In this document: positions 1-8,672 of the stretch, in pieces
Layout of the letters: every line of letters starts with the position of its first letter
Position numbering within the stretch: the stretch's first letter is position 1
Assembly (NCBI GenBank): GCA_035532215.1
Contig: DATKRK010000084.1
Coordinates: forward strand, 1-28,454
DNA from: JAICIG01 sp035532215
GTDB taxonomy: Bacteria > Planctomycetota > Planctomycetia > Pirellulales > JAICIG01
Direction: 5' to 3'
Length of the DNA: 28,454 nt
The notes under the pieces: model-generated
Seen by the model: the letters and a program-made list of their open reading frames with translations, nothing else
Databases searched by the model: none
What the model was told of the DNA's origin: nothing
Program-made: the position numbers and the translations under genes

Positions 1-62
1 TGGATTTCGGGCGGCAATGCCTGCAGTTGTTCGGGCGTAATCGGCGCTTGCGGCGGCAACAT
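1..62 (-). CDS. Partial Pro-rich protein, N-terminus only
   Basis: The window edge cuts this gene. Reading minus from an ATG at 62, the first 20 codons give a Pro/Gln/Leu-rich start (MLPPQAPITPEQ followed by LQALPPEI) with no stop before the edge. The composition looks coding, but no domain can be named from so little sequence and no Shine-Dalgarno site is visible. It lies downstream of the YcxB-like gene on the same strand. It could also be a chance open frame. Confidence 0.4.
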   Translation of the reverse strand, partial: MLPPQAPITPEQLQALPPEI

Positions 63-107
63 ACCGACTATTTCGCCGATTTCGCCTCATGCGCGAAGAG
101 CAGTTTT

Positions 108-128
108 CGCCCCGGCTACGCCGGGGCG
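108..128. repeat. 9-bp GC hairpin in intergenic spacer
   Basis: CGCCCCGGC at 108-116 and GCCGGGGCG at 120-128 pair perfectly around a 3-nt loop. It lies 106 bp past the stop of the YcxB-like gene. On the minus strand it is followed by A rather than T, so it is not a canonical intrinsic terminator for that gene. It may still act as a 3' stabiliser. The rest of 63-233 shows nothing else. Confidence 0.45.
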
Positions 129-233
129 TGAACGGTTACCCGCGCAACGAGTCGTATCGCCCGCTTGGGGACTGGAGGCCCTTCAGGCGTCGAACTTGAG
201 GCGCATCGAGCGTTTTGCCAGAGTTCTCTTTGG

Positions 234-857
234 TCACGCGTTCGCCGCCGGGACGCCCGTCGCTTGCCGCCAATAGCGGCGAGCCAATTCGACGAAGGCC
301 GCAAACTGCAAGTCGTCGTTGAAGGCGCGGCGCGGAACGATATTGGCTTGAATCGAGGCGATGTAGAAATAAGCGTATTCGGCGTCCGCTTCGATGCTTT
401 CCACCGCCGGCCACTTGATGGCGCTGTCGAACAATTCCGCCGAGAAAACGAACGCCTGGGGCGTGAGGCGCAAGCGGCGCGGGCCGAGCAGAACCCGGTT
501 GCTCCCTTCGAGAAACACCTTTCGCAGGATCCGCCGATTTCGCCTCCGCGAAATCTGAGGCAAAAACAGCAGCAAGACAGCAATCGCGGCGAACGCCACA
601 AGCGCCACGGTCGGGTCGAATCCTCCAGCCAGAGGCAAGCTGAGAAGCCCCACTCCCATCACGGCGAGGATGACTCTTGCGAGGACGAACTGTCTCCGCA
701 ACGCCCGCGACCGCTTTTGGTTGTGCAACGCAAGCTCGACCAGGTCTTCCACGTCAAGTTCATACACGACTTCCGACACCTCGCCCGGCGACGGCGCGAA
801 GGGCGATCCGCTGGCCGGCCTCAGTGCGGCGTTGTAGGGGTTGATTTCGTCGGGCAT
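234..857 (-). CDS. YcxB-like two-TM membrane protein
   Basis: This 207-residue protein has a cytosolic N-terminus of about 55 residues, two hydrophobic segments (about 57-77 and 82-100), a very basic stretch (RRRNRR near 105) and a C-terminal soluble part. The C-terminal part, with LTPQAFVF and then IKWPAVESI, resembles the YcxB-like C-terminal domain, a small PH-like fold behind two TM helices. That family's molecular role is not established. I placed the start at the internal ATG at 857 because an upstream extension of the same frame runs through the DUF1570 gene as its shadow. It lies 95 bp downstream of the DUF1570 gene on the same strand and could share its transcript. There is no clear ribosome binding site. 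The family call is from pattern only. Confidence 0.75.
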   Translation of the reverse strand: MPDEINPYNAALRPASGSPFAPSPGEVSEVVYELDVEDLVELALHNQKRSRALRRQFVLARVILAVMGVGLLSLPLAGGFDPTVALVAFAAIAVLLLFLPQISRRRNRRILRKVFLEGSNRVLLGPRRLRLTPQAFVFSAELFDSAIKWPAVESIEADAEYAYFYIASIQANIVPRRAFNDDLQFAAFVELARRYWRQATGVPAANA

Positions 858-952
858 CGAGCGTCTTGGCAAAGAGGATCTTGGCCGGACGAAGAGCGCG
901 AACTTGCCGAAGTTTACGCCCCGCCGGCGCTCGCGGGCAAGTCTTGAAGAAC

Positions 953-2095
953 CTATCTTACTTTGCTGATGTACCGCAAGAACTCGGCGTCGAGCTGCTC
1001 CAAATCGCCGAAAGCTTGCTTGAATTCCTGCAGCCGCTCGGCTGGAGTATCCTGGATCAGCGGCTCCTTTTTCGAGAGCTGCTTGAGATAGCTCACGTAC
1101 TGCTTGGGATGCTTCTGGAAGAGAAAGTAGTTCAGCGCCCAGGCCTCGGCGTAACCGTCGATGCGGTCGTCGGCGGCGCCGTTGCGCAGCCGCTGGTCGC
1201 CCGCGATCAGCGTGGTCAGCGAATCGGCCGGCCGGCGGCGCAAGGATTCGCGAAAGCGGGCCAACCGCACCCGGTTCACGGCGCCGATGGTGCGCCAGCC
1301 CTTCGAACTGGCCAGGTCGGGCGTTTCGAAGTAAATCGCGAGTCCCTCGCTGACCCAAACCGGAATGGCGGCATAGCGCGCTTGGAAGCCGCAGTTGAAG
1401 GCAATTTGGTGCGTGGCCTCGTGGATCACGGTGGCCACCATCAACTCTGCTTCTGGCCGGGCCAACATGCGATTGATCTCGGCCGACGAACCGCGCTTGT
1501 CGCCGCCGCGGCGCAGCGCCTCGACGCCGGTCAGGTCGTGCATCGACATGCGATTGGTTTGCAGGCTGTAGTAGGCGACGATCGAGGAGGCGCCCCCAGC
1601 CAGTTCCTTGTCGACGAATTGGCTGTACGAGTCGCGATCGGCGAAGACCAGCGCCACCAGCGGAAACTCGGGCTCGTCGAGGTCGAAGCCTTTGCGGCTC
1701 CAGAAGTTCGTGAACGCCTTGTACAGCCGCTCGAACAGCGCGCCGCACCACTGGGCGTACGCCCGCGACGTGTTGTGGCAGATCAGGTAGTGCTGCGTGG
1801 CGTGGATTTCGAAGCCGGGCGGCAGTTCCTTGAGCAGCAACTCGCCAAGTTCGGCCTGCGAGAGCGGCTGCATCAGCTCATCGTCGCTCGCGTGCTTGAC
1901 GATCTCTTCGGGCGGCGCCGACCAGAGCTTGCCGTCGGCGGCCAGAATCAGCATGCCGCCGTCTTCGGCCGTCACCAGCAGCCGGCCGCTGATTTCGATC
2001 TCGCGGCCGTCGCGTTCGAGCACGACGTGCTCCGCCGCGCCGGCCGCAATCGGCCAGGCCGCAACCGCAACGACCAACCAGATCAGACGACGCAT
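953..2095 (-). CDS. Secreted DUF1570 HExxH metallopeptidase-like protein
   Basis: This 380-residue protein begins with a signal peptide (MRRLIWLVVAVAAWPIAAGA). A zinc-peptidase core sits at 225-229 (HEATH), followed by WVSEGLA with Glu250 as the likely third zinc ligand, a gluzincin arrangement. The region around the core, from QHYLICHNTS (102) through NYFLFQKHPKQ, fits DUF1570, a family common in planctomycetes and usually annotated as a hypothetical or peptidase-like secreted protein. The substrate is unknown. The frame stays open upstream to 2287, but those 64 residues are Arg-rich and would bury the signal peptide, so I chose ATG 2095. The stop is 95 bp ahead of the YcxB-like gene. Zinc binding and peptidase activity are inferred from the motifs. 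Confidence 0.88.
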   Translation of the reverse strand: MRRLIWLVVAVAAWPIAAGAAEHVVLERDGREIEISGRLLVTAEDGGMLILAADGKLWSAPPEEIVKHASDDELMQPLSQAELGELLLKELPPGFEIHATQHYLICHNTSRAYAQWCGALFERLYKAFTNFWSRKGFDLDEPEFPLVALVFADRDSYSQFVDKELAGGASSIVAYYSLQTNRMSMHDLTGVEALRRGGDKRGSSAEINRMLARPEAELMVATVIHEATHQIAFNCGFQARYAAIPVWVSEGLAIYFETPDLASSKGWRTIGAVNRVRLARFRESLRRRPADSLTTLIAGDQRLRNGAADDRIDGYAEAWALNYFLFQKHPKQYVSYLKQLSKKEPLIQDTPAERLQEFKQAFGDLEQLDAEFLRYISKVR

Positions 2096-2305
2096 GCGAC
2101 CGTTCGCGCGTGAGGGAGTCGGACAGGACCGCCCCGGATGACGTAGCCCGCGGCGCCTATCTTTACCGTACCAGAATGCTGGCGGTTGTCGAAGGGAAAA
2201 CAGCCCCAACGACGAACTCGCAGCGAGAAACGTTACGAAAAACAGCGCTCGCAAGCCGAATCGCCGGCCATTCATATCGCCAGGCAATCGTTGAAGTTCA
2301 GCGAG

Positions 2306-2515
2306 CTAAGCCGGCGTGACCGAGCCGGCGCGCGGGCCTTTGCCCTTATCGCTGCCTTGCTCGATGCTGAATTCGACCTGCTGGCCCTCGGAAAGATTGT
2401 CGAATCCGTGGTCGGCCACGACCGAATGATGGAAGAAGACGTCTTTGCCGTCTTGCGACTTGATAAAACCGAACCCCTTGTCGGCGACAAGCTTCTTGAT
2501 GGTTCCCGTCGGCAT
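2306..2515 (-). CDS. csp: Cold-shock domain protein (CspA family)
   Basis: This 69-residue single-domain protein has the usual Csp size. RNP1 is visible as KGFGFI at 12-17 and RNP2 as VFFHHS at 26-31, in a five-strand OB fold ending in a short Gly/Lys tail. The family binds single-stranded RNA and DNA and acts as an RNA chaperone in the cytoplasm, at cold shock or constitutively. Here the second aromatic position of RNP1 is Phe and the protein starts MPTGTIKKLVADKG, typical of the group. It stands alone, with 210 bp to the DUF1570 gene and 174 bp to the divergent gene. AGGGAG lies about 11 nt before the ATG, a rather long spacing. A roughly 100-nt leader containing a T6 run is likely, as in other csp genes. 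Confidence 0.95.
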   Translation of the reverse strand: MPTGTIKKLVADKGFGFIKSQDGKDVFFHHSVVADHGFDNLSEGQQVEFSIEQGSDKGKGPRAGSVTPA

Positions 2516-2620
2516 GCTCGCAGCAACTCCCTAAAAGATTGAAAAAACCCGGCCCCGCCCCCTGCTGATCGCACGGGTGGAACTCCGCCGCCGCGTCGAA
2601 TTGCGGCCTGGCGCAGCATC

Positions 2621-2648
2621 AAGCTAGCAGATTGCACCGCGATTTCAA
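2621..2648 (-). promoter_or_regulatory. Candidate sigma-70 promoter of csp
   Basis: On the minus strand TTGAAA (2643-2648) and TAGCTT (2621-2626) are 16 bp apart, upstream of the cold-shock gene. The -35 box is good and the -10 box is weak. It would give a leader of about 100 nt. This is one of several possible choices in the spacer. Confidence 0.28.
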
Positions 2649-2677
2649 GAAAACTCTTGCCGACTTGCGATTGGCGA

Positions 2678-2683
2678 TAAAAT
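2678..2683 (+). promoter_or_regulatory. -10 box placed for a leaderless transcript
   Basis: TAAAAT lies six bases before the ATG at 2690. Transcription would start about seven bases after the box, at or next to the A of the start codon. No Shine-Dalgarno site precedes the gene, which fits leaderless initiation. A poor -35 (TTGCCG at 2657-2662, only 15 bp away) weakens the call. Confidence 0.4.
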
Positions 2684-2689
2684 AGTGGC

Positions 2690-3358
2690 ATGACCAGTTC
2701 GAGCCATTCGCCAGGCGATCATTCGCCAGACCATGCCCAGCCGCGCGGCAAGCCGCCGAAATCGGCCGGCGCCATCCGCGACAAGCTCGACTCGCTGCAC
2801 GAGAATCGGGGCGAGGCGCCTGCCGCCGGCCCGCAGGCGGCGGGCATGCAAGCCGACGATCAACTAGTGATCGCCTCGTTCTACAGCCGCGAAGTGGCCC
2901 GCGGATACTTGGAGCGGCTGGCCGCCGCAGGCGTGCTGTCGGCGAAGCTGCGGCCCGGTTTCCGTCAAGACCAGGTGCTCGTCGATTGCAGCGACCGCCA
3001 GCGCGCGGCCGAGCTGCTTGCCGTTCACCTGGCCGGCACGCCCGACCGGATGAGTGCGAGGTATCGGCGGAGCATTGATTTTCTGCTGCTCGGGGCCGTG
3101 CTGGGCGCGACGCTCGGGTCGATCGGCATCGCCAGCGAGACGATGTCGGGCCGCACGCTCGTCAGTCCCCGCGGGCTGCTGACGGCCTTGGGTTTCATGC
3201 TCTACGGCGGCGTGATCGGCCTGTTTTTAGGCAACATCGACGACAAGAGCCGCGGCGCCGGCAGATTTCAGTTCAGCTTGCGAGATATTTTCCTCGCCAC
3301 GACGCTGCTTGCGCTGTTGTTCTTGTCGCAACGCGTGTTGCTGATCGTCTGGCGATAA
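2690..3358 (+). CDS. Three-TM membrane protein with DUF2007-like N-terminal part
   Basis: This protein has 222 residues. The first 55 are polar, Pro/Ala-rich and probably disordered. Residues about 57-115 look like the small alpha-beta DUF2007 fold (LVIASFYSREVARGYLERL, then VLVDCSDRQRAAELL), often described as a putative signal-transducing domain. Three hydrophobic segments follow at about 128-146, 163-181 and 202-219. The last begins with FSLRDIFLATTLLALL, a phrase shared in style with the WD40 proteins at 13656 and 15183 in this window. The gene is monocistronic and convergent with the aminotransferase. The start is the only reasonable ATG and has no ribosome binding site. No function is known, and the DUF2007 call is by resemblance only. 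Confidence 0.72.
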   Translation: MTSSSHSPGDHSPDHAQPRGKPPKSAGAIRDKLDSLHENRGEAPAAGPQAAGMQADDQLVIASFYSREVARGYLERLAAAGVLSAKLRPGFRQDQVLVDCSDRQRAAELLAVHLAGTPDRMSARYRRSIDFLLLGAVLGATLGSIGIASETMSGRTLVSPRGLLTALGFMLYGGVIGLFLGNIDDKSRGAGRFQFSLRDIFLATTLLALLFLSQRVLLIVWR

Positions 3359-3365
3359 GGGCGAG

Positions 3366-3385
3366 CGGGGGGCGTTAGCCCCCCG
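3366..3385. terminator. Bidirectional GC hairpin between convergent genes
   Basis: An 8-bp perfect stem (CGGGGGGC, loop GTTA, GCCCCCCG) begins eight bases after the stop of the plus-strand membrane protein and lies about 65 bp past the stop of the convergent aminotransferase gene. A second small hairpin, GAGGC-TGAC-GCCTC, follows near 3421-3434. No long T run is present, so termination would be atypical. The same hairpin style is widespread in planctomycete intergenic DNA to my knowledge. Confidence 0.5.
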
Positions 3386-3449
3386 GTTCTTGGGCGACAC
3401 GACTTCACCATGCCAAGGGGGAGGCTGACGCCTCCGGCTCGCCTATCGT

Positions 3450-4586
3450 CTACTTTCCGACTTGCCTCAGCCCCGCGCGAAGTTCGCCCAGCAAACGCTC
3501 GACGTCATGCATTGTGTTGTAGCCGTGCAGGGCGATGCGCAGCCGGCCGGCGTGGCTCATGACGTGGATGTTCTGCGAGTGCAGATGGCGGTGCAGGGCT
3601 TCGGCCTGCGGATGGCGGAAGGCCATGATGCCGGCCACGTGTTCCGGTTCGTTCGGCGTGAGCAATTCGACCGGCAACTCGGCGAGCCCGGCCAGGCAAG
3701 CGAGCACCAGCGGCCGAGCCGCCTGATCGATCGCCGCCACGCCGACGCTGCGGATATAATCGAGCGCGGCGCGAATCGCGTACACGGCCGGAAAGTTCGG
3801 CATGCCGACGGTGAAGCTCGCCGCGCCCGAGCGGCTGACGGCGCGCTCGAAGCGGGCGGGCCCAAAAGCGTCTTGGAGGTTGAACCAGCCGCCGGCCGGC
3901 ACGGTCCAATCGGCCGCGCCCTCCTTGGGCACGCCGACCAGCCCTCCGCCGTGCGAGGCGAGGATCCACTTGTGCGTGCTGCTCACGATCAGGTCGGCGC
4001 CCGCTAACTCGAGCGGAATTCGGCCCAGGGCCTGCGTCACGTCGACCGCCAGCATCGCCGGCGAATGTTTTCGCACGGCGGCCGCGACCTCATCGAGCCG
4101 CAAGCGAAAGCCGTTGAAAAAGCTGACCAGCGACACCGTGACCAGCCGCGTCTTCGGGCTGAGCAAACCGATCAAATCCTCGACGCGCAGCGCCCCCTGC
4201 TTCGCCCGCCAGAGCTTCGCTTTCGCCGGACAACCGGCTTGCAGCCAAGGCGTTGCGCCGGCCGGGAAATCGAGTTCGTTGATCACCACTTCGTCGCCGT
4301 CCTTCAGCCGCAGCGCCATCGCGGCCAGGTTGTACGCCTCCGACGAGCACGAGCAGATGCTGACTTCGGCGGCCGAAAGCCCATAAAACTCGGCGACCAG
4401 CGCCTTGGCGGCCTCCCACTGGGCGAAGTGCGGCTCGCGGCCGTCCATGCCGAGTTGCTTGTCGCGGAAGTACTGGTTCAAGGCTTCGCCGACGGCCAGC
4501 GGCGGCACGCCCTCGGCCGCGGTATTCAGATACGTGCGGCCCGCGAGCGAGGGAAAATCTTTCTGGCGGGACGATTCGGTGAGCAT
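3450..4586 (-). CDS. Class V PLP aminotransferase / cysteine-desulfurase-like enzyme
   Basis: This 378-residue fold-type I PLP enzyme shows the N-terminal TYLNTAAEGVPP loop, the phosphate-binding CSSEAYNLAAM around 80-90, Asp182 with Gln185 (AVDVTQALG) to hold the pyridine ring, and the Schiff-base Lys206 in VSSTHKWI. The signature places it with the class V aminotransferases that include cysteine desulfurases, isopenicillin-N epimerase-like and kynureninase-like proteins. No cysteine-bearing desulfurase loop is obvious, so the substrate is open. An in-frame extension reaches 4664, but the ATG at 4586 gives the family-like N-terminus. No iron-sulfur cluster genes adjoin it. The enzyme is cytoplasmic. 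It is divergent from the aldolase across a 447-bp spacer and convergent with the membrane protein. Confidence 0.85.
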   Translation of the reverse strand: MLTESSRQKDFPSLAGRTYLNTAAEGVPPLAVGEALNQYFRDKQLGMDGREPHFAQWEAAKALVAEFYGLSAAEVSICSCSSEAYNLAAMALRLKDGDEVVINELDFPAGATPWLQAGCPAKAKLWRAKQGALRVEDLIGLLSPKTRLVTVSLVSFFNGFRLRLDEVAAAVRKHSPAMLAVDVTQALGRIPLELAGADLIVSSTHKWILASHGGGLVGVPKEGAADWTVPAGGWFNLQDAFGPARFERAVSRSGAASFTVGMPNFPAVYAIRAALDYIRSVGVAAIDQAARPLVLACLAGLAELPVELLTPNEPEHVAGIMAFRHPQAEALHRHLHSQNIHVMSHAGRLRIALHGYNTMHDVERLLGELRAGLRQVGK

Positions 4587-5033
4587 CGTGGCAGTCTCGT
4601 TTTTCGAGGCGGGGAGTTTTGGCAGGCGCCGATCTTGCCCGCAGATTAACAGCAATGCGCCCAACTCTCAACCAAAGAGGGCGCGATGGGATGGCGACAT
4701 TGAACCTGCGACAAAAATCGCGAAAACGCGAAAGGGCGAAAACGCGAAATTAGAAAGAAAAAAGAATGGCGTCAGTTTGAATTTCTTAAAGACCGCTTTC
4801 AAGAATCGCTCTCCTTTCGCGTTTTCGCCCTTTCGCCCTTTCGCGTTTTCGCGATCCCTAGATCCACCGAACCGCTTCGGCGCTGTCTTGCCCCAAAACC
4901 CGTGCCCGGCGAGCGTGACTCTCTTGCCGATTTCGGGCCAAATAGTACAAACTAGGGGCGCATAGCACGCAGGGCGCGCTGCGCCGCCAATGAACTGATC
5001 TATAACGCCGAATTCGGCAGGAGAGGTATTGCG
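4587..5033. other. Gene-free divergent spacer with palindrome and promoter
   Basis: No protein gene is credible here. Open frames across the middle encode only Lys/Asn/Phe/Arg repeats derived from the palindrome. The spacer holds the large inverted repeat at 4717-4855 and, nearer the aldolase, a weak promoter-like pair (TTGCCG at 4924-4929 and TACAAA at 4946-4951, 16 bp apart). Promoters for both divergent genes must lie here. Confidence 0.6.
4717..4855. repeat. Large imperfect palindrome, MITE-like
   Basis: The left arm (4717-4749) is built from GCGAAAACGCGAAAGG-type units. The right arm (4815-4855) is its reverse complement with one extra 8-bp unit (GGGCGAAA). The interior also has a weaker inverted match around 4780-4806 (TTTCTTAAAG against CTTTCAAGAA). 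The whole could fold into one hairpin of nearly 140 nt. It encodes no transposase. It resembles a miniature inverted-repeat element or a REP-like structure; mobility is inferred. Confidence 0.7.
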
Positions 5034-6089
<1,056 letters not shown>

Positions 6090-6160
6090 AGCGCCCCGGG
6101 GCGTGATGTTCGGCGGGGCTCACGCGGAGCCGCGGAGCCGCGGAAAAGCATAAAAACTTC

Positions 6161-6222
6161 CGTAGGTTATGCTTCAGCATAACTTCCGTACTTTGGGAGG
6201 ATATGCGGAAGCATAACCTACG
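6161..6222. repeat. 15-bp inverted repeat, dispersed-element style
   Basis: CGTAGGTTATGCTTC at 6161-6175 is exactly inverted at 6208-6222, with 32 bp between. The inner bases (AGCATA against ATATGCG) extend the pairing imperfectly, and ACTTCCGTA occurs twice within 6156-6190. It lies between the aldolase stop and the convergent HELAH-protein stop, just after two GGAGCCGC copies at 6126-6140. It probably acts as a transcription or mRNA-decay barrier or is a REP-like repeat. Confidence 0.65.
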
Positions 6223-6240
6223 CGGCTGGCGACGCCACGA

Positions 6241-6996
6241 TCAGGAAGCGTGGGGCGGTTTGAATTGCGACTCTGCCGTCGCCCAGAGGTATCGCAAGCC
6301 CTGCTTGAAGGATGCGCGAGCATCCATTCGCAGGTGTTTCGCCCAGAATGGCTTGCGTTCGTTGCGAAACCAGGCTGCGTGGGCCAGCGCATAGCCGAAC
6401 ATCGGTTGCGTCATATACTCGGAGCGTCTGGCATCCGTGCCGGGCCACGCCTTGAATTCGCTTTCCCAGGCCCGGGGCACATTGGCCAGGAAGATGCCGA
6501 GCCCATGAAAGACGACAGTCAGATCGGTGAGTAACTCGTTATCAAAGACTTTTGGCGAGACCCTGGCTTCGCCAAGCAGCCGCAGATGCGCCAATTCGTG
6601 CGCCACGGTCCCGACAAGCTCCATCGGATTGGCGAATTGGGACGTTTCGAGGTGGATCACGGTCTTTTCCGAGCGCTCGTCGTACAAACCGGCGGCGCGG
6701 GGAACAGCCTGGCCGCGCTCGTTCACGAGCCAGACGCTGCCGCGGTCGGTGTAGAATTCCAACTCCACGCGATCGGGATCGACGTCCATGTGCGCGCACA
6801 CGCGATCGACCAGAACTCGCACCGACTCGGCCGACTGGTCGTAGCGGTCGGGAAAAAACTCTTCGAGCGGCAAGATCAGAGCGCGGCGAGAGAAAACGTC
6901 GCGCCCGAACTGCTGAGACAACCAGATTAGACGTTGTTCGATCCAACGCTTCGCATGAGGATCGACAGGGCACGTAGGCTGGAACCAACCGAGCAT
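6241..6996 (-). CDS. Uncharacterised HELAH-motif (zincin-like) protein
   Basis: This 251-residue soluble protein has a zinc-protease signature, HELAH at 133-137, in the helix MELVGTVAHELAHLRLLGE. It is followed by DNELLTDLTVVFHGLGIF, whose Glu154 or Asp158 could complete the metal site. The N-terminus has WFQPTCPVDPHAKRWIEQRL, a conserved-looking segment without a signal peptide, so it is probably cytoplasmic. I do not recognise a named family. Proteins of this build are usually annotated as hypothetical. ATGs at 6996 and 7011 and the frame start at 7074 are alternatives. I took 6996 because the upstream residues look non-coding, but no ribosome binding site settles it. The MscS gene ends 292 bp upstream on the same strand. 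Confidence 0.72.
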   Translation of the reverse strand: MLGWFQPTCPVDPHAKRWIEQRLIWLSQQFGRDVFSRRALILPLEEFFPDRYDQSAESVRVLVDRVCAHMDVDPDRVELEFYTDRGSVWLVNERGQAVPRAAGLYDERSEKTVIHLETSQFANPMELVGTVAHELAHLRLLGEARVSPKVFDNELLTDLTVVFHGLGIFLANVPRAWESEFKAWPGTDARRSEYMTQPMFGYALAHAAWFRNERKPFWAKHLRMDARASFKQGLRYLWATAESQFKPPHAS

Positions 6997-7255
6997 GAAT
7001 GGGCCCCGCATTGCGGACGAACAGTAGCCGGCAAGTGATTCTCGATTATTACCGGGGAGAGGTTTAAGGTGCAATGTTCAACTGGTATAAGTTGCGGAAA
7101 AAAGAAAGCAGAATGCTGCGAAAATCGCAACATGGTCGATTTTAGCAGAGAGCGCCGCGTGCCGCGCGCGGTTCGAGCAACTCTTGTTCTGCCATCTCGC
7201 GAAGAAACGGCGAGCGGCCGCGCGGCCGAACAACGAGGATTCCAGTCAACGGCAG

Positions 7256-7281
7256 CCGGGCGAGGGCGCCCGGCCCTCCAT
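7256..7281 (+). repeat. Dispersed GGGCGAGGGCGCCCGG repeat, copy 1
   Basis: The core CGGGCGAGGGCGCCCG can fold on itself (CGGGC with GCCCG) and is followed by GCCCTCCAT. Further copies occur at 9687-9711 (inverted), 9726-9750 and four times in 11414-11570. This copy lies seven bases beyond the MscS-gene stop. Confidence 0.75.
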
Positions 7282-7287
7282 GTTCTG

Positions 7288-8400
7288 TTACCCCTCGCCG
7301 CTGGGAGCGGCGGCGATCTTGTGTACGTAGAGCGTTTGCGTGGGAAACGCGAACTGAATGCCTTCCTCGGCGAATCGCTTCATGAGCCAAAGATTGATCG
7401 ACTGCTGGATGTCCATGTAGAGATTGTAGTCGGGCGAGAGCACGTAGTAGACCGACTCGAAGACCAGCGACGAATCGCCGAACGCCTTGAAGTGCGCCCG
7501 GTCGAATCGCGTGCGGCCCGCGGCGGCGATCGCCTCGCGAAGCATGCCGGGAATGGCGGTCATTTTTTCATACGGCGTGCCGTATTCGACGCCGAAGCTG
7601 AACTGAATCCGCCGCTCGTACATCCGCTTGTAGTTGCGAATGCGGCCTTTCAGCAAGTCGCTGTTGGAAAACACGAGCTGCTCGCCCGAGAGGCTGCGCA
7701 AGCGGGTCGTCTTGATGCCGATGTGCTCGACCGAGCCGAGGAAGTCTTCGACGGCAATGAAATCGCCGAGGATGAACGGCTTGTCGAGCACGATCGCCAG
7801 CGAGGCGAACAAATCGCCCAGCACGTTCTGGGCGGCCAAGGCCACGGCTACGCCGCCGATCCCCAACCCGGCGACCAGCGTGCTGATGTGCGCGTTGAGA
7901 TTCTCCAAAATCCACAGCACCGTCATCGTCCACACGGCCACCCGCGCCAAGAAGGTCAACGTGCTCATCATCGTGACGCTGGCCGCGTCGGTTTCCATCC
8001 GGCGCTGCATATAGCGGTCGAGGAACAATGCGATCAACACGTCGGACCAGACCGCGAGTTGCAGCAACAGCACCGTCAAAACGACCTTTTCAACAAGAAC
8101 GGCGGTCTTGTCGTCTGGAAAATTGACGACCAGCGAACCGAGAAAGAGCGAGACGACGAGCAGGAACCACCATTTGGTGGCGGCCGCCACGCCGACGACG
8201 GCCTGCGCCACATCCGATTTGCGGCGTTCGGCCAGCGTGCCGGCGCGACGCCGCACGATGCCCGCCGCCAGCCGCATCAAGAACAGCGACGCGACGAACA
8301 CGGTCGCCGCGGCGATCCACCTCGGCAGCGAATTGCCGTGGAATTCTTGTTGCATCAAATTCGAATCGCTCAAATCTCGCCACCAGGTTTCCCACGACAC
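7288..8400 (-). CDS. MscS-family mechanosensitive channel
   Basis: This 370-residue protein has five likely TM segments (about 28-47, 77-94, 102-128, 148-166, 172-200). The last carries the pore-helix signature AGLGIGGVAVALAAQNVLGD (177-196), followed by the beta domain FASLAIVLDKPFILGDFI and a cytoplasmic alpha-beta vestibule. Such channels open under membrane tension and release solutes after hypo-osmotic shock. It is longer than E. coli MscS (286 residues) because of extra N-terminal TM helices. The start is GTG at 8400, supported by AAGGAG seven bases upstream. The next ATG (residue 16) has no such site. The gene is divergent from the oxygenase, with a dispersed repeat abutting its 3' end. 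Confidence 0.93.
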   Translation of the reverse strand: MSWETWWRDLSDSNLMQQEFHGNSLPRWIAAATVFVASLFLMRLAAGIVRRRAGTLAERRKSDVAQAVVGVAAATKWWFLLVVSLFLGSLVVNFPDDKTAVLVEKVVLTVLLLQLAVWSDVLIALFLDRYMQRRMETDAASVTMMSTLTFLARVAVWTMTVLWILENLNAHISTLVAGLGIGGVAVALAAQNVLGDLFASLAIVLDKPFILGDFIAVEDFLGSVEHIGIKTTRLRSLSGEQLVFSNSDLLKGRIRNYKRMYERRIQFSFGVEYGTPYEKMTAIPGMLREAIAAAGRTRFDRAHFKAFGDSSLVFESVYYVLSPDYNLYMDIQQSINLWLMKRFAEEGIQFAFPTQTLYVHKIAAAPSGEG

Positions 8401-8672
8401 GGCGTTGCTCCTTGCTTCAAAGCACCGACATTTCTTTACCCCGTACCACTAACGTCGCAAATCTGCTCGCGGCGACAAGATTAAGGCTCGATCGAACGAA
8501 TTTGCAGCAATCCGCTCAAGTCGGCGGCCGGAATCGCCGATAACCTGCGCCGAGGCTCGCAGGGCCTCGCCCCAGCGGCGTTCGCCGCTGAACAGACCGA
8601 TGCCGAACGGTTCGACGCATTTCCTATCGATCCGTCTCGGTCCATGAGCAGGCTGAACAGGAGCGGTCCTCT

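Noticed and set aside
116..601. 161-codon minus-strand Arg/Ser/Cys-rich open frame
   Set aside because: It is an off-frame shadow of the YcxB-like gene with no domain and a composition typical of GC-rich antisense or shifted reading.
7142..7390. Minus-strand frame containing REMAEQELLE, after the MscS stop
   Set aside because: It runs through the dispersed repeat and the end of MscS in another frame; too short and mixed to support a gene.
7069..8484. 471-codon plus-strand open frame
   Set aside because: It is the antisense of the MscS gene; the protein is His/Gln/Arg-rich without any family pattern, while the minus strand gives clear MscS motifs.
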